Of a stretch of 8,497 nucleotides of DNA, positions 1 through 5,996 are shown piece by piece. Each line of letters opens with the position of its first letter. The stretch's first letter is position 1. A program made the position numbers and the translations under genes. Source of the DNA: a bacterium TMED221 (GTDB lineage Bacteria; Actinomycetota; Acidimicrobiia; Actinomarinales; Actinomarinaceae); assembly GCA_002169115.2 (NCBI GenBank), contig NHJS02000028.1:1-8497 (forward strand), in the 5' to 3' direction. The notes beneath the pieces were generated by a model. That model saw only the letters and a program-made list of their open reading frames with translations. It had not been told where the DNA came from and made no database searches.

Positions 1-2
1 AT

Positions 3-506
3 GAAATCTCAGATGGTATTTTTATGTCACATTTTGAATTATATTTATCTAGCATGAAAAATATTAATGCAAAAACAGATCATATAGAAGCTATAGTGGA
101 TGATGTTTCAAAAAACAAACCTAAAAGTTTTGATAAATATAATTTAGAGCCTGAATGTTATAGTTTTTTGGAGGGTAATAATAGATTACTGAATACAAAT
201 CAACTTCATATTATATCTGCATTATTCACATATGGTAGAGAAACAACTCTTCCTGGAATGTTTCAGAAACTATTACTAAGAATTGGTGAATCTTCAAAGT
301 ATGACCAGCTAAAACTTTATTTAAAAAGGCATATTGATGTAGATTCAAACAGGCATGGACCATTATCATTAATACTATTCAATAAATCCTGTGAATGTGA
401 TGATTTAAAATATAATCAAGCGATGGATGCGGCAATTAAGAGTATAGAAATTCGGTATAATTTATGGACAGGTATCCATAAAAAAATAGATTCTATGAAT
501 AATTAA
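3..506 (+). CDS. DUF3050 family protein, 5' end outside window (partial)
   Basis: The frame is open to the left edge, and seven codons before the first ATG (position 24) already read EISDGIF, which fits the DUF3050 signature of an acidic stretch, DG, and then SHFELYL. That ATG has no Shine-Dalgarno and is therefore an internal methionine; the gene starts outside the window. About 167 residues are visible. After SHFELYL come a helical stretch, the motif FTYGRETTLPGMF, then KRHIDVDSNRHGP and a C-terminal helix ending near YNLWTGI. DUF3050 proteins belong to the heme-oxygenase-like helical superfamily, some members of which are diiron oxidases. The conserved His and Glu residues in SHFELYL, GRE and RHIDVDSNRH are possible metal ligands, but this is inferred by analogy and no substrate is known. 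The protein has no signal peptide in view and is probably cytoplasmic. It converges with the minus-strand gene that ends 5 bases away. Confidence 0.85.
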   Translation, partial: EISDGIFMSHFELYLSSMKNINAKTDHIEAIVDDVSKNKPKSFDKYNLEPECYSFLEGNNRLLNTNQLHIISALFTYGRETTLPGMFQKLLLRIGESSKYDQLKLYLKRHIDVDSNRHGPLSLILFNKSCECDDLKYNQAMDAAIKSIEIRYNLWTGIHKKIDSMNN

Positions 507-532
507 AATACTTAAAATTTATATTTTGTATT
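507..532. terminator. AT-rich hairpin at the convergent gene junction, possible weak bidirectional terminator
   Basis: AATAC (507-511) pairs with GTATT (528-532), and AAAAT (514-518) pairs with ATTTT (523-527). A 2-base bulge separates the two stems and the loop is TTAT. This makes ten base pairs exactly where two convergent genes end. On the minus strand the stem is followed by a U-rich run (TTAATTATTC), so termination of the minus-strand unit is the more plausible role. The stem contains only two G-C pairs, so it would be weak, and it overlaps the last codons of the minus-strand gene. In so AT-rich a region chance pairing is possible. Confidence 0.3.
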
Positions 533-880
533 AATAATAATCCAATTCAGATCTCTATCATGAGCTTTCATTTTGCTACGATAATTCACATCTACTTTCA
601 AAGCATTAAAGAAAATTTTAGTAACACCAAATCTAAGATAATCAAATGATTGTCCTGATCCCACTGGGGTTCCTTCATTTATATCTTCTCCAACGCCTAA
701 CTCACCAAATAAACTATAATCATCCATTTTAATCTTTTTACCGATTTTGACATGATGGGAAGTTTTATAATAACTTGAGTCGGAAAACCATAATTCTTGT
801 CTTGTTGCAATATAACTTTCAGCAAAAAGGTTGGACGATAATAATAATGATATTACTATAAAATTAATTACTTTATGCAT
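512..880 (-). CDS. Small exported beta-rich protein, possibly outer-membrane barrel
   Basis: The family is not recognised. The 122-aa product starts with a clear Sec signal peptide (MHKVINFIVISLLLSSNLFA, probable cleavage after residue 20), leaving about 102 mature residues. The mature part alternates polar and hydrophobic or aromatic residues in several segments (for example YSLFGELGVG, DYLRFGVTKIFF, LKVDVNYRSKM, NWIIINTKYKF) and ends in Phe, as outer-membrane beta-barrel proteins commonly do. At this length it could form at most a small barrel or a fragment of one; a soluble periplasmic beta protein is the alternative. It has no cysteine. The start is supported by AGGAG seven bases upstream. 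It lies 57 bases downstream of the sugar dehydrogenase gene on the same strand, so it may be its last cotranscribed partner. Confidence 0.75.
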   Translation of the reverse strand: MHKVINFIVISLLLSSNLFAESYIATRQELWFSDSSYYKTSHHVKIGKKIKMDDYSLFGELGVGEDINEGTPVGSGQSFDYLRFGVTKIFFNALKVDVNYRSKMKAHDRDLNWIIINTKYKF

Positions 881-887
881 AGTAGAT

Positions 888-892
888 CTCCT
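888..892 (-). promoter_or_regulatory. Shine-Dalgarno AGGAG for the small exported protein gene
   Basis: On the minus strand the sequence reads TTTAGGAGATCTACTATG, with AGGAG seven bases before the ATG. It is the clearest ribosome binding site in the window; most other genes here have weak or no such site. It fixes the start at 880. Confidence 0.8.
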
Positions 893-937
893 AAATTTAT
901 AATTTTTTCTGGTATTTTTAATTTGAATATATGAATA

Positions 938-2038
938 TTATTCTTTACTCATCTTCCATAAGCTTGCATTACTATTTGAATTTATTAGAAATAGTTCACC
1001 TATACTATTAACTTCTATATCTCTGATTCTTCCAATGAGATCTTCAAATATAATATCCTGACTCAAAACTTCATTGTTCTTAAAATTAAGTTTATATAAT
1101 GTTTTATATTTTAACGATGTTACAAACACGTCACCTTTCCATTCTGGATAAAGATCTCCGTTGTATATCAAAATATTGCTTGGTGCAATCGATGGTGTCC
1201 AAGTCCATAATGGTTTCGTAAAGTTAGCTTTCCAGGCACTGCCGTCTCCGATTTTAGTGCCTATATAATTAGTTCCACCCCAACCAATAATTTTCCAACC
1301 ATAATTACCACCAAATTCTACTCTACCAAAAAAATCTCCACCTTTAGCACCATGGTTTGAAATGTAGACTTCGTCATCAAACGGAGATAAATACATTCCC
1401 TGTGGATTTCTAATACCAATTTGAACCACCTCTGGTAGCCATTTAGGTTTGATTGTAAATTTCGGATTATCTTGTGGTATCGAGCCATCCAAATGAATTC
1501 TAATAATACTGCCTGGATGATTAGTTATATCTTGAGCAATCATTCCTTTCCCACGCTCACCTATAGATGCATATAAATAATTATCTTTTATTACAATACG
1601 TGAACCAAAATGATAACCGCTACTAATAGGTGATTCAGCTCTAAATATATTTTCAAAAATAATTTTTTGCTCATTATATAACCCTCTTGCTATTGAAGTA
1701 GAAGATTTACCTTGTTCTCTGTCTTCAGAGTAACTGACATATACATAACCATCTTTGTAAAGAATATCTAACAACCCTCCTTGTCCATAATAAAAAAAGT
1801 TAAGATCATGATCAATAGAGTGTTTCTCTCCAGTATTCATATTAATGCGAAGGATTTCACCAGTCTTTTCAGTAATGAGTAAATTATTATCATTTATAAA
1901 TGTCATGCCCCATGGCTCATTTAAGTTAGAAGTAATTTCTGACAGTTTGATTCCATTAGATGATAGTATTGTTTCAGAAAATCCTATCGATAGAAATAAA
2001 AAGTTAAGAAAAAGTATTAATATATAATTTTTAATCAT
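938..2038 (-). CDS. PQQ-dependent aldose/sugar dehydrogenase (YliI/soluble GDH family), periplasmic
   Basis: The 366-aa product has a Sec signal peptide (hydrophobic residues 5-20, cleavage near FS-ETI) followed by a six-bladed beta-propeller of the soluble glucose dehydrogenase/YliI family. Diagnostic segments are NEPWGMTF (40-47), GQGGLLDI (85-92), HFGSR (143-147) with the expected catalytic histidine H143, NHPGSIIRI (173-181), RNPQGM (210-215) with PQQ-contacting Arg and Asn, HGAKGGD (229-235), GGNYGW (243-248) and GRIRD (336-340) with the two arginines that hold PQQ. Family members use PQQ and calcium to oxidise the C1 of aldoses in the periplasm and pass electrons to an acceptor; the substrate here cannot be read from sequence. 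The usual acidic residue after GGD (GGDE) is Phe here. Its start overlaps the end of gloA by 8 bases (ATGATTAA), so translation is probably coupled. No PQQ synthesis genes are in the window. Confidence 0.9.
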   Translation of the reverse strand: MIKNYILILFLNFLFLSIGFSETILSSNGIKLSEITSNLNEPWGMTFINDNNLLITEKTGEILRINMNTGEKHSIDHDLNFFYYGQGGLLDILYKDGYVYVSYSEDREQGKSSTSIARGLYNEQKIIFENIFRAESPISSGYHFGSRIVIKDNYLYASIGERGKGMIAQDITNHPGSIIRIHLDGSIPQDNPKFTIKPKWLPEVVQIGIRNPQGMYLSPFDDEVYISNHGAKGGDFFGRVEFGGNYGWKIIGWGGTNYIGTKIGDGSAWKANFTKPLWTWTPSIAPSNILIYNGDLYPEWKGDVFVTSLKYKTLYKLNFKNNEVLSQDIIFEDLIGRIRDIEVNSIGELFLINSNSNASLWKMSKE

Positions 2039-2447
2039 TAGTATTCATTGACAACCAAGGCTCTTGAGGTTTTAGTTTTTTACCTTCTTGGAGTAGTTCG
2101 ATAGAGATATTATCTGGTGATTTTACGAATGCCATGTAACCATCTTTTGGAGGATAACTAATTACATACCCCATATCTTTTAGTTTCTTACATATTTCAT
2201 ATATATTTTTAACTCTGTACGCTATATGTCCAAAGTTTCTCGATGATGTTTTTAGATCATCTCCATCCCAATTATATGTCAACTCTAACTCTGCATCAGA
2301 ATCATTAGGAGCAGATAGAAATATTAAAGTGAATCTCTCATCTTCAAATTCCATCCTTCGAACTTCTTTTAAGCCTAATCCATTACAAAAAAAATTTAAA
2401 GATTCATCGATGCTGGTGATTCTAAGCATTGTATGTAAATATTTCAT
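2031..2447 (-). CDS. gloA: Lactoylglutathione lyase (glyoxalase I)
   Basis: The 138-aa protein converts the hemithioacetal of methylglyoxal and glutathione to S-lactoylglutathione in the cytoplasm, the first step of methylglyoxal detoxification. It closely follows E. coli GloA: LHTMLR at the N-terminus, ELTYNW in the middle, FGHIAY, and SPDNISIELL near the C-terminus. All four metal ligands expected for this family can be placed: H5, E55, H74 and E117. It has the short form without the extra loops of the eukaryotic zinc enzyme, which fits the Ni-type class, though metal preference is an inference. About 15 residues extend past the usual end (KPQEPWLSMNTND). No Shine-Dalgarno precedes the ATG; a TATGAT box sits 6 bases upstream instead. 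The 3' end overlaps the sugar dehydrogenase start by 8 bases. Confidence 0.93.
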   Translation of the reverse strand: MKYLHTMLRITSIDESLNFFCNGLGLKEVRRMEFEDERFTLIFLSAPNDSDAELELTYNWDGDDLKTSSRNFGHIAYRVKNIYEICKKLKDMGYVISYPPKDGYMAFVKSPDNISIELLQEGKKLKPQEPWLSMNTND

Positions 2448-2453
2448 AACATA

Positions 2454-2459
2454 ATCATA
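2454..2459 (-). promoter_or_regulatory. Candidate -10 box (TATGAT) immediately upstream of gloA
   Basis: TATGAT matches the sigma-70 -10 consensus at five of six positions and ends only 6 bases before the gloA ATG. If it is used, transcription would begin at about the start codon and give a leaderless message, which agrees with the absence of a Shine-Dalgarno. No good -35 box is visible at 16-18 bases, and TATGAT-like words are common in AT-rich DNA, so this is weak. Confidence 0.25.
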
Positions 2460-2480
2460 ACAAAGAAATGTAGGACATAA

Positions 2481-2501
2481 CTAGTATTTTTAATACCCTA
2501 G
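2481..2501. repeat. Inverted repeat in the gap before gloA
   Basis: CTAGTATT (2481-2488) faces AATAC and TAG (2492-2496 and 2499-2501) across a TTT loop with a 2-base CC bulge, giving eight pairs. It sits in the 105-base gap between the five-gene cluster and gloA. It could be a regulator site or a hairpin in read-through transcript. It is not a good terminator, because no T-run follows on either strand. Confidence 0.35.
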
Positions 2502-2552
2502 GACTACCTCAAATGATTTGTTTGGGACATGAATATTGTTATGGCTATTTTT

Positions 2553-3755
2553 TTATCTAACTTTCTCCAAGACATCAGCGACATTTCCTAATTGTGTCTT
2601 AAGCTTTCGTGCATCTTTGGTTTGATTATTTAAGTAATCATTCGATGTCTTGGTTATATTTAAAGAGAAATCATCGAAGAGCTTAATTAAACTATAATTA
2701 AATTTCCTCCAGTCATCAACTTCTTCTATTCCTACTGGCATTTTTATTTGATTAGCATTTTTAAATCTTGAATCTATATATACTTTATCTAAGTCTGGCT
2801 GCAAAATTTTAATATTAGCATATGATCCATATAAAAAAATATTGCTGACATCTGAAGTTTTCGCTAAAACTTTTTTGAATCCTCTAACCGTTAACTCTAT
2901 ATTAAAATCTGGTTTTGGCAGCTTAATTTCATATATTTCATCAGTATTAGCAAATCTTTGCTTCATCTTTGAACCAAGAGCAACCCCTTCTTGATAAGGC
3001 ACCAATGATATAGATTGTGTCAGAGATAATCTTTGACTCAGAGATTGAGCGAAATTATTTTTTAGTGAAGACAGATTTGATAACATATTCTTAGGGATTG
3101 AGTTAAAAGATTTCTCTCCTAGTTTAACCTCAGTAACACCTATCCTAAATCTATACTTGTCTTTAAGAATAAAACTAGATAATATTTTTTCCACAGAATG
3201 AAAAGCATTAATTTTCTCATTAGAATCAGATAATAACCCTTCGGTATAAAATTTTTCAATCATCTCTAGTATCTGCGCCTGTGTAAATGGTTGCTTAGAC
3301 ATAGAAGTAATCTCAACATCAAATGGTATTGATGCAATGAGTTTTTGAGATTTGAAGTTATAGAACATAATTTGAAAATACATATCAACAAAATTCGCAT
3401 ATGTTTTGGAAATTGGAAAATATTCAACTGAGTAAGATTCAGAATCTAAGGCAACTGACATAACAATAGACTCCTTCTCGCCTTTATCTAAATCTGCAAG
3501 GCCATATCTAATATTATAATTAGGTGTTTTTGTTTTTTTTAGAGAATCTAAAAGTGAAGCTGAAACAACATCAAGACCCATGCTATTTTTCTTGTTTAGG
3601 AGTTTATCTGTAAATTTTGCAGAAGTTTGTTTATCTACATAATTCCCTGAGAAAGAGAATCCAGCATAGAAGACATCATATTCTTCTGCTACAAGGTTTG
3701 AGATAGGTAAGATTGTTAAAAAAACTAATAAATAAAAATTTTTTATAGACATCAT
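2553..3755 (-). CDS. Exported protein of unknown family, last gene of the envelope cluster
   Basis: I do not recognise this 400-aa protein. It begins with a Sec signal peptide (hydrophobic residues 8-22, likely cleavage after A23 in LVAEE) and has no cysteine, so it is neither a lipoprotein nor disulfide-bonded. The segment 204-253 (FRIGVTEVKLGEKS, then a helix with NFAQSLSQRL and a strand ISLVPY) has the strand-helix-strand rhythm of CsgG/TolB-N-like domains. The N-terminal part (DVFYAGFSFSG onward) could be a second, divergent copy, but this is speculative. The C-terminus (351-400) is helical and charged. The start is one of two adjacent ATG codons (3755 or 3752) without a good Shine-Dalgarno. 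It lies 6 bases after the CsgG/FlgT-like gene, so it is almost surely cotranscribed and probably works with it in the periplasm or outer membrane. Confidence 0.8.
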   Translation of the reverse strand: MMSIKNFYLLVFLTILPISNLVAEEYDVFYAGFSFSGNYVDKQTSAKFTDKLLNKKNSMGLDVVSASLLDSLKKTKTPNYNIRYGLADLDKGEKESIVMSVALDSESYSVEYFPISKTYANFVDMYFQIMFYNFKSQKLIASIPFDVEITSMSKQPFTQAQILEMIEKFYTEGLLSDSNEKINAFHSVEKILSSFILKDKYRFRIGVTEVKLGEKSFNSIPKNMLSNLSSLKNNFAQSLSQRLSLTQSISLVPYQEGVALGSKMKQRFANTDEIYEIKLPKPDFNIELTVRGFKKVLAKTSDVSNIFLYGSYANIKILQPDLDKVYIDSRFKNANQIKMPVGIEEVDDWRKFNYSLIKLFDDFSLNITKTSNDYLNNQTKDARKLKTQLGNVADVLEKVR

Positions 3756-3761
3756 TAAAAC

Positions 3762-5336
3762 TTAGAAAAGATCATCTACCTCTGCATCCCTTTTATTTTT
3801 TAGCTGTTCTCTCTCTTCCATCCTTTTCTCTTTAGCTATACGTCTTTGTTCTTTTTTCTCTTCAAGTGCTTTCTGTCTTTCTTGTCTTGCTTTTAATATT
3901 TTCTTTTTATTAATTTTAAATTGTTCTTTCTTTAAAGCTTCTTCATCATATTGAACTGGTCTAACTATATACTGACCAGGAATAAACCCAACAGACATAT
4001 CAAAAGCACCTTCTGTAAATTTTGCCTGCGACAAATTTGATCTAACTTGTGTAATCTCGACTTTACCTAAGTACTTTTCAACATTTCCAATTGCCTCATT
4101 TGTATAACTATCTATAATCTTGTCACCTTTTTCATACAGTTCATAAGAGTCGCCCTTCTTAAACTGATTTCCACCTTGTCCAAGGATTAACGTATCATCA
4201 TTATAATTTTCAACAATGACTGGATGCGCAGTAAATAATACCTCTTGCCCAATAATTTTTACTGCTTTATCGACAAGCGTGGTAATTATTTCAATAGGAT
4301 CATCAGATTTGAATGTGGCTGTTACTTTATAGTTATTGGCGTTTTGTATTTGTTTAGTTGCTACATCCAACAAGCGATATGTCACATAAAAAGAACCTAC
4401 TTTTCTAGATATCTCTTTATCGCTACTCTGTATTTTTATAACCTTATCTTTAACTGTAAAATCTTCGACAGATCCAACAAAGATAAAATCTGATGATACT
4501 TCATTACCTAGCTTGGCCATTTCAATCGCAGGAGCTCTTCCCTCGATAATATTTAGCTTTTCATCTGCAATTTCTTTGATATATTCTCTATCTAATATTG
4601 TAAATTTTCTAGTTTGAGTTAAATAGTTTGTGAGTCCTTGATTTATTAGTCTAAGTAATCTCTCTTTATCACTGGACCCTAATTTATATTTTTCATCAGA
4701 TGATTTTAAGGTTTTAATATTATCATCACTCACAAAGTTTTTTAATGAATCTAAAATAGAGCTGCTCTTTGATCTTTCCTCGTAAAACCTAAAAGGTACA
4801 ATAGCAATTCGTGTTCTCTGGGCACTCTGTGGAATTTCAAATCTTGCTACTTGTGATCTAATTTGTACATGATGCCAACCATTTGAATCTACCTCTTTTG
4901 AAAGAATATCATATGATTTTATTCCTCCTTTCACCTCATTAATAATATCTTTAACATATTGTTGTGAATAAGCCTTTTTGGCAGGTTCCTGTATATTTAC
5001 ATTTACATCAACTGAGCTGGAGTCTCCAGAGGTGGTACTATTTGCAATAGTTTCCTTAATCTCAGAAAATTTTGATGATAAGAAACTTTGCAACTCTTTT
5101 GCTTTCGAAGACTGCTCTACTGATTCACCACCTAAAACTTTTATAACAGTTTTAGTATATACATTCTTACCATTAACCATCGTTATAGCATCTGATAATG
5201 CATTATTCACAGCTTCTTCGAGTGACTGTCCTGTTCCAGTAGTTGTCATTTCCTGAAATTTTATACTAGAATAAGCATACATCTGAGGATGGAAAGCAAG
5301 TATAACAAATAAAAGAATAGTAACTAATCTAGACAT
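3762..5336 (-). CDS. CsgG/FlgT-like exported protein with charged C-terminal tail
   Basis: The 524-aa product has a Sec signal peptide (residues 1-21, cleavage near YAYSS) but no lipobox cysteine, unlike true CsgG. Residues 30-165 resemble the LPP20/FlgT N-terminal region (GTGQSLEEAVNNALSDAI, then a later strand HVQIRSQVARF). Residues 175-370 form a CsgG/TolB-N-like domain: RIAIVPF, LLRLINQGLTNYL, KFTILDR (244-250), a helix with EIADEKLN, and DFIFVGSVEDF (283-293). Residues 371-460 look like an SH3-type FlgT C-terminal domain (LILGQGGNQFKKGDSYELY, LGKVEITQV). This order matches Vibrio FlgT of the flagellar H ring. Residues 465-524 are a Lys/Arg/Glu-rich probable coiled coil, which FlgT does not have as far as I know. 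I infer a periplasmic or outer-membrane scaffold; no flagellar or curli gene is nearby. The start has a weak Shine-Dalgarno (TAAGT). Confidence 0.85.
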   Translation of the reverse strand: MSRLVTILLFVILAFHPQMYAYSSIKFQEMTTTGTGQSLEEAVNNALSDAITMVNGKNVYTKTVIKVLGGESVEQSSKAKELQSFLSSKFSEIKETIANSTTSGDSSSVDVNVNIQEPAKKAYSQQYVKDIINEVKGGIKSYDILSKEVDSNGWHHVQIRSQVARFEIPQSAQRTRIAIVPFRFYEERSKSSSILDSLKNFVSDDNIKTLKSSDEKYKLGSSDKERLLRLINQGLTNYLTQTRKFTILDREYIKEIADEKLNIIEGRAPAIEMAKLGNEVSSDFIFVGSVEDFTVKDKVIKIQSSDKEISRKVGSFYVTYRLLDVATKQIQNANNYKVTATFKSDDPIEIITTLVDKAVKIIGQEVLFTAHPVIVENYNDDTLILGQGGNQFKKGDSYELYEKGDKIIDSYTNEAIGNVEKYLGKVEITQVRSNLSQAKFTEGAFDMSVGFIPGQYIVRPVQYDEEALKKEQFKINKKKILKARQERQKALEEKKEQRRIAKEKRMEEREQLKNKRDAEVDDLF

Positions 5337-5344
5337 ACTTAAAA

Positions 5345-5995
5345 TTATAACTCGCCAAGACTAGCCTGAAGGTCTTCTGTACCTTCTATATCATTAGCTT
5401 GTGCCCCACTAATTATTAAGCCCATCACAGAGGTGACATTAGAAATGTAACCAGGAATTTTTGGTATGATTTTAGCTACACCTCCTAACTCTTTAAAAGC
5501 GCTCATAGGGTTAGCTGAAACACCGGCAACCATTGTTTTTGAAACAGGCACGAGCTGAATCGTAGCTTTAAGACCTTTAATTGCTGATGGAAATGATTTC
5601 ACATAAAGTACCTTGCCTTCAGCTGATAAACCACCACTTTTTAGAGAATCAACTGACTCAAGTGCCTTGCTTGCTTGCGTAGTAACTTTAATGGAATTTG
5701 CTATTCTGTCAGCCTCGCTATTTTTACTATTCTTAGAATACTCAATTCCTGCTTTAACTATATCGGCCTCAGTGTTCTTGCCTACCGCTCTAAGTAATAT
5801 TTCTTGAGCGAGCATAAAGTGCTTCGAGGACTGATCAAATTTAGCTAAAAGCTGAGTTTTTCCACCCGCAAGATCGACATCGCTATCTCCACCACCCAAT
5901 GGATTCATACTTTTCAAGTCATCTAAACCTGGTAGTGCCATTACCTGTAATGGACTTAATAAGACAATAAATGATATTAAGAGTATTTTTTTCAT
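5345..5995 (-). CDS. Exported helical protein of unknown function
   Basis: No named family is recognised, although the shape recalls uncharacterised exported helical proteins seen beside CsgG-like genes (a recollection, not a match). The 216-aa product has a textbook signal peptide with cleavage after A20 (QVMA-LPG). The mature N-terminus is Gly/Asp-rich (GLDDLKSMNPLGGGDSDVDLAGG). Residues 45-120 look like two or three amphipathic helices (KTQLLAKFDQSSKHFMLAQE, then a stretch rich in Lys, Ser and Ala). Residues 130-200 are more hydrophobic, with GVAKIIPKIPGYI and VMGLIISGA, which might touch a membrane or pack in an oligomer. There is no cysteine and no enzymatic motif. AAAGG lies 10 bases before the ATG. 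One base separates it from the stop of the 419-aa gene upstream, and 8 bases from the CsgG/FlgT-like gene downstream, so stoichiometric coexpression is likely. Confidence 0.8.
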   Translation of the reverse strand: MKKILLISFIVLLSPLQVMALPGLDDLKSMNPLGGGDSDVDLAGGKTQLLAKFDQSSKHFMLAQEILLRAVGKNTEADIVKAGIEYSKNSKNSEADRIANSIKVTTQASKALESVDSLKSGGLSAEGKVLYVKSFPSAIKGLKATIQLVPVSKTMVAGVSANPMSAFKELGGVAKIIPKIPGYISNVTSVMGLIISGAQANDIEGTEDLQASLGEL

Positions 5996-5996
5996 A

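Noticed and set aside
24..26. ATG at 24 as the start of the left-edge gene
   Set aside because: The frame stays open to the edge and its upstream codons match the DUF3050 family; no Shine-Dalgarno precedes it.
2448..2552. TTGAGG with AAATAC 17 bases downstream as a gloA promoter
   Set aside because: The -10 matches only two consensus positions.
3762..5336. A true curli secretion channel (CsgG)
   Set aside because: The lipobox cysteine is absent, extra N- and C-terminal domains are present, and no csgA, csgB, csgE or csgF-like gene is visible.
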